Positions 49,428-58,318 of a stretch of 64,000 nucleotides of DNA are shown one piece after another. Position 1 is the first letter of the stretch. Each line of letters opens with the position of its first letter. A model generated the notes under the pieces. It was not told the DNA's origin. It saw only the letters and a list, made by a program, of their open reading frames with translations, and did not search any database. Source of the DNA: Bacillus swezeyi (GTDB taxonomy: Bacteria > Bacillota > Bacilli > Bacillales > Bacillaceae); NCBI RefSeq assembly GCF_001969815.1, contig NZ_MRBK01000004.1, forward strand, positions 372,001 to 436,000, read 5' to 3'. The translations under genes were made by a program, and so were the position numbers.

Positions 49428-50682
49428 TGTTCTGTTCTTTATCTCGTTAAGCTTAATATGGGCCATGCTGGTGTACCACATGTTTCTGATGCAGGGCGGG
49501 TTCCGCCACTACATGACCTACGAACTGAACATCCCAAAGTGGAAAGAGAACCTGAAAGACCTTCCGAAGGTCAGCGTTCTGATTCCGGCGCACAATGAAG
49601 AAGTTGTGATTCGGCAGACGCTGAAAGCGATGGTCAACCTCTATTACCCGAAGGACCGACTGGAGATCATCGTCATCAATGACAATTCCTCCGACCGGAC
49701 AGGCGACATCGTCAATGAGTTTTCCAGACGATACGGTTTCATTAAAATGGTGGTCACCAAACCGCCCTATGCGGGAAAAGGAAAATCCTCGGCCCTCAAT
49801 TCCGGTTTTGCCGAATCGAACGGGGATGTCATTTGTGTATATGACGCCGACAACACACCGGAAAAAATGGCTGTTTATTACCTTGTTCTCGGTTTGATGA
49901 ATGACCGTAAGGCCGGCGCCGTGGTGGGGAAATTCCGCGTCATTAATGCGGCGAAAACATTGCTGACAAAGTTTATTAACATTGAAACGATCTGTTTTCA
50001 ATGGATGGCGCAGGGCGGAAGATGGAAATGGTTCAAAATCGCTACGATCCCCGGCACCAACTTTGCCATCCGCCGGAGCATTATCGAACGGCTCGGCGGA
50101 TGGGACGACAAAGCGCTGGCCGAAGATACCGAGCTGACGATCCGCGTATATAACCTCGGCTACCATATCCGTTTCTTTCCGGCTGCCGTTACATGGGAGC
50201 AGGAGCCGGAAACGTGGAAGGTGTGGTGGCGCCAGCGGACACGATGGGCGCGCGGCAATCAGTATGTCGTCCTGAAGTTTTTAGCGCAGTTTTTCAAGCT
50301 GAAACGCAAGCGGATTGTTTTTGATTTGTTTTATTTCTTCTTTACGTATTTTTTATTTTTCTTTGGCGTGATTATGTCAAACACGATTTTTGTGATTAAT
50401 TTATTTTATGATTTGCACTTGTCGGTCGGTTTTTTGTCAATGCTCTTGTGGATTTTGGCTTTCTTCCTCTTCATGACAGAGGTCATGATTACGCTGAGCA
50501 TTGAAAAAACAGAAATGAACAGGCAAAACTTTTTCATCGTCTTTCTGATGTACTTTACATACTCACAGGCGTGGATTGTGCTCGTGATTTATTCATTATT
50601 CGTAGAAATCAAGCATCGTCTGTTCAAGCAAGAAGTGAAGTGGTACAAAACAGAACGATATAATCAAAAGAAAAGCGGGTGA
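49420..50682 (+). CDS. ydaM: Family 2 processive glycosyltransferase YdaM
   Basis: 420 residues from GTG 49420. GT2 synthase of the cellulose/PNAG type: UDP-binding VSVLIPAHNEE, DXD as VYDADNTPE, acceptor EDTELTIR, and QRTRWARGNQY for polymer holding. One N-terminal and about three C-terminal membrane helices. Catalytic subunit of the yda exopolysaccharide machine. Confidence 0.92.
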   Translation: MGNVLFFISLSLIWAMLVYHMFLMQGGFRHYMTYELNIPKWKENLKDLPKVSVLIPAHNEEVVIRQTLKAMVNLYYPKDRLEIIVINDNSSDRTGDIVNEFSRRYGFIKMVVTKPPYAGKGKSSALNSGFAESNGDVICVYDADNTPEKMAVYYLVLGLMNDRKAGAVVGKFRVINAAKTLLTKFINIETICFQWMAQGGRWKWFKIATIPGTNFAIRRSIIERLGGWDDKALAEDTELTIRVYNLGYHIRFFPAAVTWEQEPETWKVWWRQRTRWARGNQYVVLKFLAQFFKLKRKRIVFDLFYFFFTYFLFFFGVIMSNTIFVINLFYDLHLSVGFLSMLLWILAFFLFMTEVMITLSIEKTEMNRQNFFIVFLMYFTYSQAWIVLVIYSLFVEIKHRLFKQEVKWYKTERYNQKKSG

Positions 50683-52808
50683 CTTTTTTGAAACATGCAA
50701 TCATATGTCTCGCAGGCGTCCTGCTGGCGGCGATGACAGGACAAGCAGCCTTAGCCAAGGACATCGAAGTGGACGGCTCTATTTTGAAGGAAAACAGCGG
50801 CGAACAAGCCAAGGAGCAAATGCTCACGAACGATCTCATCACAATGTACGGTGCAAAGGATTCGACAGAGCTGACATATCAAATCCCGGCGGGTGCATCC
50901 TCCTCCCATCAGCAGCTTTGGCTTGAATACGAGGCATCAGACCTTTTAATTGCCCCCTCCTCTCTGACGGCAGAGGTCGATGGCGAACCGGTCAAATCGG
51001 TCAAGCTTGACGGAAATGCTGAACGGAAAAAATTGAAGCTTTCGCTGAGCAAAAGCCAGTCATCCCAAGGCTTTCACAGCTTATCACTGAAGTTTTACGG
51101 AGTGGTGAAAGAAGGCGTCTGCGTCAGACAGGACTCATCTGGCAACTGGATCAAAATTTATCCGGACAGCCGTCTGACATTGGGAGGCAAAAGCCTAGCA
51201 AAAGGTGCAACACTTGAACATTATCCGTATCCCTTTGCCCAATCGGGAAACACCGCGGAAGAAACAGCAATCGTCATTCCGGATGATCCGAGTTCTGCCG
51301 AAATAGAAGCAGCGGTGAAAACGGAAAGCTATCTTAAAACGGTTGACAACAGTGTCAGCATTTCATACCTGAACGAATCGGACGTGACGCGCATCGACAG
51401 GCCGACGATTTTGATCGGCGTTCAACACCATTGGCGCGGCAAGGTGAAAAAGCTTTTGAAACAAGACCGGTTGGAAGCGCAAGGTGAAAAGCTTTTGCTC
51501 GCGGAGCGGGTGCTTAAAGCAAAGGACAGACAGCAGCCTGTACTGTTTGTCACCGCCAAATCGGATGATCTCCTGTCTGAAAAAATCAGCGTGATTACCG
51601 ATAAAACGTACACCGGTCAGCTGAGCGGAGAAACTCTGGCCATCAGCAAACTTCAACAGCATAAAAATCGGGATCGCAATAAGCTGACACTTGAGGATTT
51701 CGGGGCGGGGGATTTGACGATCGGCTCTGACCAAACCTCTTCGGAGCATTATTATTATCCCACTCCGGCGATTTTAGACAAGAATCAATCTGCCAAGCTG
51801 TCTCTTGCATTGAAAACATCAAAAACGATTCAAAAATCGGCGGACAATAGCGATTTGTCTGCTAAAAAGGCAGAGCTGAAGGTCATGATCAATGGCCAGC
51901 CTCATTCCATCGGACTTGATGAGTTAGGAAAAGAAGACAAAAACGGCTTTTATCATGTTACATTAAAAGTCGATCCGAAGCTTTTGCAAAAAAACCGTTA
52001 CATCGATATTCAATTTGCCGCTTCAGGCTTGAAGGAAAACAATCCTTGCTACACGACAGACGAAGACAAATGGGTTTTTATTGATAAAAGCAGCACCCTG
52101 TCTTACCCTGTCAGCAGCTCGGCAGCAGCTGCCGATTTTCAAGATTGGCCGCTTCCCTATGCGGGAGATCAGGACAAACCAACTCTGATTGTCCTCCCTG
52201 ACGACGTAAATCAAGCGAAGCTTCAAGAACTTTCACTTGTGACGGATTCCTTCGGAAGTGAAGCCCTGCAGTCATTCACAGTAAGAAAATCCTCTGAAGT
52301 CAAAGCGAAGGACGCGAAAGGCAGAAACTTAATATTCATCGGCGGCGTGGATCAGTTTTCTCTTCTGAAGGAGAAAGCATCTGAACTGGCTGTGGAGACG
52401 AAAAACGGGTCGCTCGATGTGTCATCATTTCAAATGCTAAATGAAACAACAAAACGAGTCGCGTTTACCCAAACATCGCTGTGGGATTCAAATTACTCGA
52501 TGGCTGTATTTGCACCGTTTAATGGGAAAAGCACCGCGGTCACAAAAGAATTGATCAGCTTTCTGGACAGCAATGATCACACTGCGACCGTCATCAATGA
52601 AACGGACAGCCAGCAGCTGTTCACAAATCATCAGCAGCTCACAGCAAAAACAAGCGGAACACAGACGGATGATACAAAGAAAAGCAGTCAGCAAAATCTG
52701 CTGTACATCGGGATTCTAGTGTTGATCTTGGTGATAGCTGTCATTCTGATTTTGATAACGGTAAGGCGCAGAAAGAGAAAGACGGCTACCGGAAGCGTTG
52801 AAGAATAA
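50679..52808 (+). CDS. ydaN: BcsB-like exopolysaccharide synthase accessory protein YdaN
   Basis: 709 residues from GTG 50679 (a TTG three codons later is also possible). Signal peptide, two beta-rich BcsB-like carbohydrate modules (GVCVRQDSSGNWIKIYPDSRL region and NNPCYTTDEDKWVFIDKSS), and a single C-terminal membrane helix (about 673-696) with basic tail. It should dock on YdaM and guide the growing polymer out. Last gene of the operon. Confidence 0.88.
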   Translation: MTFLKHAIICLAGVLLAAMTGQAALAKDIEVDGSILKENSGEQAKEQMLTNDLITMYGAKDSTELTYQIPAGASSSHQQLWLEYEASDLLIAPSSLTAEVDGEPVKSVKLDGNAERKKLKLSLSKSQSSQGFHSLSLKFYGVVKEGVCVRQDSSGNWIKIYPDSRLTLGGKSLAKGATLEHYPYPFAQSGNTAEETAIVIPDDPSSAEIEAAVKTESYLKTVDNSVSISYLNESDVTRIDRPTILIGVQHHWRGKVKKLLKQDRLEAQGEKLLLAERVLKAKDRQQPVLFVTAKSDDLLSEKISVITDKTYTGQLSGETLAISKLQQHKNRDRNKLTLEDFGAGDLTIGSDQTSSEHYYYPTPAILDKNQSAKLSLALKTSKTIQKSADNSDLSAKKAELKVMINGQPHSIGLDELGKEDKNGFYHVTLKVDPKLLQKNRYIDIQFAASGLKENNPCYTTDEDKWVFIDKSSTLSYPVSSSAAAADFQDWPLPYAGDQDKPTLIVLPDDVNQAKLQELSLVTDSFGSEALQSFTVRKSSEVKAKDAKGRNLIFIGGVDQFSLLKEKASELAVETKNGSLDVSSFQMLNETTKRVAFTQTSLWDSNYSMAVFAPFNGKSTAVTKELISFLDSNDHTATVINETDSQQLFTNHQQLTAKTSGTQTDDTKKSSQQNLLYIGILVLILVIAVILILITVRRRKRKTATGSVEE

Positions 52809-52843
52809 GACAGGGTCTACTACCCCTGTCTCTTCTTTTTTTA
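52809..52843 (+). terminator. Terminator of ydaJKLMN
   Basis: GACAGGG / CCCTGTC followed by TCTTCTTTTTTT. The stem may also stop the convergent aminotransferase transcript. Confidence 0.85.
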
Positions 52844-52852
52844 GCGGATCAA

Positions 52853-54142
52853 TCACATCACTTTTTGTTCATACATCTCCTTCACAACCCTAGCCAAAAC
52901 ATCAATTCCCCTTTTTATATCTTCATCCGCTGCCGTTAAGCTGATTCGAATGCATTGGTATTGGTGCGCATGAGGCATGTGCCCTATTTCATGATGAAAG
53001 AAAGATGAGCCCGGGACGATGATGACACCGTTCGCTTTCAATTGCTCATACAGTTCTGCATCGGCTGCGGGGAAGTCTTCAAGCCACAGCCATCCGAAAA
53101 GCGAGCCTTCTCCTTTATGCAGATACCATTTGATATCTTTTGGCATTGTACAATGCAGCGTTTCCTTGAGCAGCGTAAATTTGTTCCGATAATAAGCCCT
53201 CACTTCATTTTGCGAAACGGCGGCGAGGCGCCCGTCATCCAATACAGAAGCCGCCATATATTGTCCCAGCCTTGAAGAATGAATCGCCGTATTTGACTGA
53301 AAAGCCTCCATTGCCTGAATATATCGGGCAGGCCCGATGGCGATTCCGATTCTTTCTCCAGGCAGGCCGGCTTTTGAGAGGCTCATGCAATGAATGATTT
53401 GATCATTGAAAATCGGTTCCATGTCTATAAAATTAATCGCCGGAAAAGGCGGGGCATATGCAGAATCAATGAGCAGCGGAACATTGGCTTCACGGCAGGC
53501 GTCTGCAATGAAGACAACATGTTCTGCAGATAGTATATTTCCGCAAGGATTGTTCGGGCGTGAGAGTATGACAGCCCCGATGTGCGGGTCGGTCCGCATT
53601 CTTTCTAAAAACCCCTCTCGATTCAGCTCATAGCGGAACGTGTGATCATCTAATATCGAAATGATTGGGGGAATTCCTTCAATGATGTCCCGCTCCAGCG
53701 CCACACCGCTGTATCCCGAATAGTCGGGAAGCATCGGAATTAAGGCCTTTTTCATCATGGAGTCGCTTCCCACCCCGCAAAACGAATTGACGGCCAGGAA
53801 AAACAGCTGCTGGCTTCCCGCCGTGATCAGCACATTTTCCTTTTGTATATCAAACTGATACCGCTCCGAAAAGAAACGGACAACACTTTGAATCAGTTCG
53901 TCCGTTCCATAGCTTGACCCGTATTGGCTGATGATCGAAGGAAAATGCTCGTCCTCGAGCAAGCTGGCTAAAGCAGACTTCCACATCGAGGAGACTTCCG
54001 GCAGAATCATTGGATTGCCCGCGCTTAAATTGATATATTGCCGCTCTCCGCCGGCCAGAACTTCCTGAATATCGCCCATCACCGCTCTGACCCCTGTCTT
54101 TTCATTCATTTTCCGGCCAATGTTGCTTAGCCTCAGATTCAA
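52853..54142 (-). CDS. AvtA-type (valine-pyruvate) aminotransferase of the ligase cluster
   Basis: 429 residues from TTG 54142, which overlaps the previous stop (TTGA), with GAGGGG upstream. Fold-type I PLP enzyme of the AvtA group: NLSAGNPMILPE, SRPNNPCGNI, DSAYAPPFP, and the PLP Lys in SLSKAGLPGERIG. Last gene of a five-gene operon with an L-amino-acid ligase and a BacA-like protein, so it may make a non-standard amino acid rather than serve valine metabolism. Confidence 0.85.
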   Translation of the reverse strand: MNLRLSNIGRKMNEKTGVRAVMGDIQEVLAGGERQYINLSAGNPMILPEVSSMWKSALASLLEDEHFPSIISQYGSSYGTDELIQSVVRFFSERYQFDIQKENVLITAGSQQLFFLAVNSFCGVGSDSMMKKALIPMLPDYSGYSGVALERDIIEGIPPIISILDDHTFRYELNREGFLERMRTDPHIGAVILSRPNNPCGNILSAEHVVFIADACREANVPLLIDSAYAPPFPAINFIDMEPIFNDQIIHCMSLSKAGLPGERIGIAIGPARYIQAMEAFQSNTAIHSSRLGQYMAASVLDDGRLAAVSQNEVRAYYRNKFTLLKETLHCTMPKDIKWYLHKGEGSLFGWLWLEDFPAADAELYEQLKANGVIIVPGSSFFHHEIGHMPHAHQYQCIRISLTAADEDIKRGIDVLARVVKEMYEQKVM

Positions 54143-55380
54143 TGTTTCAACCCCTCATCTTGTTTAAATCGCAAATAAGGTGTTTCGATTGCATTGTTTG
54201 TTTCATGAATAAAATATTGAACAGGAACACTAAAACGTTCTCCTTCACCGCCCGGCGGCAAATACCGCCTCACATAGCTTTCAGCCGCTTTCTTATAAGC
54301 CAAATCATCTTCTGTCTCTTCAAGCTCTTCTATTTCGGCAACAAGCTTCTTCAAATCGTTCATACACAAACGAAGATCAAGTGACACAGGCTTCTCTTTT
54401 CCCTTTTGAATGGAACGGCCGTTTTCAATGATCCAGCTGAACAGAAAAAAACCCGTCCCTGAATCAAAGTTTTGTGTGGCATTATGCTGGCTCGGATACC
54501 GCAGGAGCCGCTCGAACAAGACAAATTCGATAATTTCTTCCCAATAGTCATATTGCCGTTCTGAGAGAGCCAAAATAGACTGGCAATCCACTTTAATTTC
54601 CTCTAATATTCCCGCAAAAAAATTCATTTTCGCTTGAATATGTTGATGAAACGGCTTTTTTCCGCAGTGGTGATAATAGTCATGCAGATAACCCCAAAGG
54701 ACCCTCGCCTCATATGTTCGGTCTGGGTGCAGATTCGCAGATTTGAAAGGAACATTTTCAAAAATGGCCTGTGCTCTCTTCAGCGTGTCCCCATGATAAA
54801 TTTGATAAAACTTATTAAAGTAAAAGATGGCAAACGTCTGCGTTGTGATTTTCTCTTTCGTCTTGACATTTTCCGGGAAGAAGACGATGCATTTTTCTTC
54901 TGTAAAGCCTTTTGTTCCGGCGAGAAGTTTTAAAGATTGACAGCCGTTTTCCGGATGCGGCATCTCTTCTTCAATCGGCCTCATCATGGCCGGCTCTTCT
55001 CGAATAGCTAAAAAGGCTTCAAAAAAACAGCCTTTTGCATGCGGACCGTTAGGCGTAACGATGGGAGCCGCAAAGAAGGTGGTGTCTTTGTCATTCGGCG
55101 GACGGTAAGCCGTTAATAATCTGTCAAAAAACGGCGTTTTTTCCAGACCGCGGCTGATCCAATCCAACACATCCTGTTCAAATGCTTGGGCGGCCGCTTT
55201 TAAATGAACCGCCTCATATATGATTCCCGCGTCTTTGATCAATTCCAAAAGCAGTTGTTCCGCTCTCCTTTGATGCTCCACAATCTGTCCTTCTTCATTT
55301 TGGTATGTTTGCAGTTCATGAATCTGCGGCACAATTTGTTCATTCACCATGTTTACAATGTCGCGCGTCAATGTCGGCAT
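54139..55380 (-). CDS. DUF6421 family protein, probable enzyme of the ligase cluster
   Basis: 413 residues from ATG 55380; AGGAGG sits 6 bases before it, inside the codons of an earlier ATG at 55395. The central block LHDYYHHCGKKPFHQHI, then GILEEIKVDCQSI, and a later Glu-rich helix (EEIIEFVLFERL) look like a His/Asp/Glu metal site. I believe this matches DUF6421, which also occurs in actinobacteria, but its reaction is not known to me. Its place between a BacA-like enzyme and an aminotransferase suggests it acts on the pathway intermediate. Confidence 0.75.
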   Translation of the reverse strand: MPTLTRDIVNMVNEQIVPQIHELQTYQNEEGQIVEHQRRAEQLLLELIKDAGIIYEAVHLKAAAQAFEQDVLDWISRGLEKTPFFDRLLTAYRPPNDKDTTFFAAPIVTPNGPHAKGCFFEAFLAIREEPAMMRPIEEEMPHPENGCQSLKLLAGTKGFTEEKCIVFFPENVKTKEKITTQTFAIFYFNKFYQIYHGDTLKRAQAIFENVPFKSANLHPDRTYEARVLWGYLHDYYHHCGKKPFHQHIQAKMNFFAGILEEIKVDCQSILALSERQYDYWEEIIEFVLFERLLRYPSQHNATQNFDSGTGFFLFSWIIENGRSIQKGKEKPVSLDLRLCMNDLKKLVAEIEELEETEDDLAYKKAAESYVRRYLPPGGEGERFSVPVQYFIHETNNAIETPYLRFKQDEGLKH

Positions 55381-55391
55381 CGGCTTCCTCC

Positions 55392-55943
55392 TCATATTTT
55401 TTTAAGCCCGTGAATGGTGAAACACATCGGCACTTCACCGAAATCTTTTATGATTTGCAAGTTATTTTCATCAGCTGCTTTAATCGTTGTAATACAGCCG
55501 TCAGCCGCATTGGAAGCGCAGGCCAGCGCAGCTTGGGCATTGCTGGTGACCAATTGGACATGGTCGCTGAATAGCTTCGCAAGGTGGGCCGGTGCAGGAT
55601 GTGAAGCGACTGTTTTAATCTCCGTTTCACTCGTGTTTGGTTTTGCGGCAAAAACCATGCTGTATGTCGGCATGACAAAACTGTCAATGATTTTTAAATC
55701 CAATAAATTCTCAAATACAATATTATGCAAAAACGGATAAACGGCACAGCCTAAAAGAACCGAATTTTCAGTTATTTTAACATGAAGCAATGCTTCTTCA
55801 AGGGTTTCATAAAGCCTGACTTCTCCACGCAATCCTTGGTTTTTCAGCCAAAGCCGGCCGGCTTTTTCACAATTCGTACCCTTTGGGCCTAATGTATGGA
55901 CAATCATTACTGCTTGCTCTTCCTGCACTTTAGTCGGGATCAT
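55392..55943 (-). CDS. BacA-like prephenate-binding protein
   Basis: 183 residues, site AGGAGG. Homologous to the prephenate dehydratase domain: HTLGPKGTNCEKAG at the N-terminus and ASHPAPAHLAKLF in the middle. The Thr-Arg-Phe triplet needed by true dehydratases is absent; the C-terminus instead reads VPMCFTIHG, close to the IPMSWSLFG of bacilysin BacA as I recall it. BacA decarboxylates prephenate without aromatising it. A similar reaction is the best guess here. Confidence 0.75.
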   Translation of the reverse strand: MIPTKVQEEQAVMIVHTLGPKGTNCEKAGRLWLKNQGLRGEVRLYETLEEALLHVKITENSVLLGCAVYPFLHNIVFENLLDLKIIDSFVMPTYSMVFAAKPNTSETEIKTVASHPAPAHLAKLFSDHVQLVTSNAQAALACASNAADGCITTIKAADENNLQIIKDFGEVPMCFTIHGLKKI

Positions 55944-55944
55944 T

Positions 55945-57222
55945 TTAACCTCCTATTGTACCCGTCAAATTATTTTGATATATGATGGTAAGCTCATCAT
56001 TCAGCCTCTGATAAAAAGCCTCGCATTCTTCATATGAATCATGGCTTGTTAAAATAAACCCCGGATATCCGGAAAAATGCGGATACGGCAGAATCTCGGC
56101 GCCGGTGTTAAAAAATTGAAACACCCGTTTGACGTCCGGTCTTTTTTTCACCGTTTCAAGCCCGTCTATTTTTTCAAATGTACCCGCCCCTTGAACGGGA
56201 ATGATGTAATTGCCTGCCGTCTTCTTAGGGTGGATCTGCCCTGTGAATTGATGCTCCTCCAGCGGTTTAAAGGCATTTTGTATGACCAATTGCATGAAGT
56301 TGATTCCTGTACTTTCTTTAACAATGTAATGGGAGACACCAGAGCCGCCGATTCTTGCGCCTACTTCAATGACATAAGGCTTTCCGTCCTTGTCCAGCCT
56401 TAATTCTGTATGGGCCGGCCCTTGGTGAATGCCCAATGCTGAAACGGCTCTTTCCACCTCCCTGATGATCGACAGACGGCACTCTTCATCCAACCTGGCC
56501 GGAGCAATATAGACGCCTTCTTCAAAGAACGGTCCCTTGCTGTCCCCTTTATAGCCGATCGACAAAACATGCACCTTTCCTTGAATCGATAATGTTTCAA
56601 TTGCAAACTCAGGCCCGTCAATAAATTGCTCTGCCACAATGCCGCTTTTCCCCTGCACAAACTGACTGAGCTCCCCTCGGTTAACAGCCTCCACCTTTTG
56701 AATGGCTGCCTTCAGCTGTTCCCGGTCATCGACCCGAACGACGCCCTGGCTTGAAAAACCGTTGATCGGTTTTACGATTAAAGGATATGTCAATCTTTCG
56801 TCTTTCAAGTCATCGATCGTATGTACTTCGTAGAAGAGAGGTGTATTCAGCCCGTTTTGCTGAAGGATGCTGCGGGTTTGATTTTTATTCCGGCAATTTT
56901 CAATCGCTTGTAAAGGAAGCCCTGGGAGATGAAGGACTGCCGCCGCTTTTGCCGTAAAAGGCAAGGCAGGCTCAAACAACGTCATGATGCCGTCAAACGG
57001 AGATTCGACAAATGTTTGCTGAACAATCTCCATTGCCGATTGCTCGTCTTCAAACAGCGGAATCGCCACACTCCGGTCAACGGCCGGGAGATTTCCCGGG
57101 CAATCTTCTGCTGCATTGTAAAAGAACGTAATCTTCACGCCTAAACTTTCCGCTTCTTCAAAAATAAATGGCAATTGCTTATTTTGACAAATGATGGCCA
57201 AGTGTTTGTTTAGCTTCGTCAA
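55945..57222 (-). CDS. ATP-grasp L-amino-acid ligase (BL00235-like dipeptide synthetase)
   Basis: 425 residues from TTG 57222, with AGAGAGG upstream; it overlaps the exporter gene by 44 bases. ATP-grasp fold: YPLIVKPINGFSSQGV (ATP-binding Lys and glycine loop), GPEFAIETLSIQG, HTELRLDKDGKPYVIEVGARIGGSG (metal Glu and Arg). It closely matches, from memory, the B. licheniformis ligase BL00235, which joins an N-terminal Met (or Leu) to a small residue. It should make a dipeptide or dipeptide-like product. Confidence 0.9.
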   Translation of the reverse strand: MTKLNKHLAIICQNKQLPFIFEEAESLGVKITFFYNAAEDCPGNLPAVDRSVAIPLFEDEQSAMEIVQQTFVESPFDGIMTLFEPALPFTAKAAAVLHLPGLPLQAIENCRNKNQTRSILQQNGLNTPLFYEVHTIDDLKDERLTYPLIVKPINGFSSQGVVRVDDREQLKAAIQKVEAVNRGELSQFVQGKSGIVAEQFIDGPEFAIETLSIQGKVHVLSIGYKGDSKGPFFEEGVYIAPARLDEECRLSIIREVERAVSALGIHQGPAHTELRLDKDGKPYVIEVGARIGGSGVSHYIVKESTGINFMQLVIQNAFKPLEEHQFTGQIHPKKTAGNYIIPVQGAGTFEKIDGLETVKKRPDVKRVFQFFNTGAEILPYPHFSGYPGFILTSHDSYEECEAFYQRLNDELTIIYQNNLTGTIGG

Positions 57223-58117
57223 TTTTCGCTATCCTCTCTTCTTTTTTTAAGTTAATGAACATCACACCGAATATGACAAGCAATGTTCCTAAATAAATAT
57301 TGGCATTCAATTTTTCATCTAAAAACAAAAATCCGATATAGAGAGCGATGACTGGGGAAATAAACAGGTGGGAAGTCGCTTTTGAAATATGCCACTTTTT
57401 CAGCAAATAAATATTGATCCAAAATCCCAATATCGATCCGACAACCGCTAAATACAACAAGGCAAACAGGCTGACACCGGAAAACGTCCTTGTGCCGCTT
57501 TCCAGCATTAAACTGCTGAGGAGCAAAATGATTCCGCCGCTTAACATCGACAGAGAGTTAAAGCTCAAGATCGGCAGCGACTGGATTTTCTGCTGTACTT
57601 TAATTTGTATAAAAGCCGAGCCAAACATCGCGCACAAAATGACGATCATCGCAATGATTTCAATGAAATCGACCTTAATCAGCAGCTGATTGCCAAAAAC
57701 AACCGTGATGCCAAGTAAAGCGAGGCATATCCCCCACTTTTGCAATTTGGTTGCAGGCGTTCCTTTGACTAAACGATTGATGATCAGGGCAAAAACAGAG
57801 ATGCTGGCCGCCAAAATGGAAACCAATCCGCTCGGCAAATAAACAGAAGCCCAGTAAACCGAACCGAAAGGGATGGAAAAATACATGATGCCGTTGAAAA
57901 AAGAGAGTACGAGCAATTCTTTGGAAAACACAAATTGTCTGCGCATGAAAAGAAATGCGGCAATGATGACGCTTGCGATCATAAATCTCATGCCGGCGGA
58001 CCAAAACGGAAGGCTGTCGCTCAGGCCGACCTTTTGAAAAGCCCAGGTCGTTCCGCCGATTAAACATAAAACACTAAATAAAATATGAACCCGAAACTTC
58101 AAAACGTTTGCTAGCAT
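57179..58117 (-). CDS. EamA/DMT-family exporter of the ligase cluster
   Basis: 312 residues from ATG 58117 (GGTGA upstream; an in-frame GTG at 58123 is the alternative). Ten membrane segments with two EamA repeats (GGTTWAFQKVG in the first; SPVIALYIGFLFLDE in the second). Such proteins export amino acids and small metabolites. It is the first gene behind a strong promoter and overlaps the ligase gene, so it probably exports the cluster's product and may give self-protection. Confidence 0.85.
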   Translation of the reverse strand: MLANVLKFRVHILFSVLCLIGGTTWAFQKVGLSDSLPFWSAGMRFMIASVIIAAFLFMRRQFVFSKELLVLSFFNGIMYFSIPFGSVYWASVYLPSGLVSILAASISVFALIINRLVKGTPATKLQKWGICLALLGITVVFGNQLLIKVDFIEIIAMIVILCAMFGSAFIQIKVQQKIQSLPILSFNSLSMLSGGIILLLSSLMLESGTRTFSGVSLFALLYLAVVGSILGFWINIYLLKKWHISKATSHLFISPVIALYIGFLFLDEKLNANIYLGTLLVIFGVMFINLKKEERIAKIDEAKQTLGHHLSK

Positions 58118-58161
58118 ATTCACTTCACCTTATTTTGTTATCGTCTTGCTGTACGTATTTT

Positions 58162-58184
58162 TCAGAAAATACATTCTTTTCTGA
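58162..58184 (-). promoter_or_regulatory. Stem-loop in the ligase cluster leader
   Basis: TCAGAAAA / TTTTCTGA with a 7-base loop, in the untranslated leader between promoter and exporter gene. No T run follows, so it is more likely an RNA or operator element than a terminator. Confidence 0.4.
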
Positions 58185-58205
58185 TCAAAATGGAGTATGA
58201 GGGAA

Positions 58206-58234
58206 ATTATAACTATTATATCAATTATAGTCAA
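58206..58234 (-). promoter_or_regulatory. Strong sigma-A promoter of the ligase cluster
   Basis: TTGACT (58229-58234), 17-base spacer, TATAAT (58206-58211). Confidence 0.8.
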
Positions 58235-58269
58235 TATAAATGTGGAACTTTTAGTATTCCTTTACAATA

Positions 58270-58297
58270 AAAAAACACTCACTATGGCAAGTGAGTG
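58270..58297 (-). terminator. Terminator of the iol operon
   Basis: Minus-strand CACTCACT / AGTGAGTG followed by seven T residues. Confidence 0.88.
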
Positions 58298-58318
58298 CCG
58301 GCAAGTTTCATATTAAAA

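Noticed and set aside
49453-50166. 237-residue minus-strand frame
   Set aside because: Antisense shadow of ydaM, which has all GT2 motifs.
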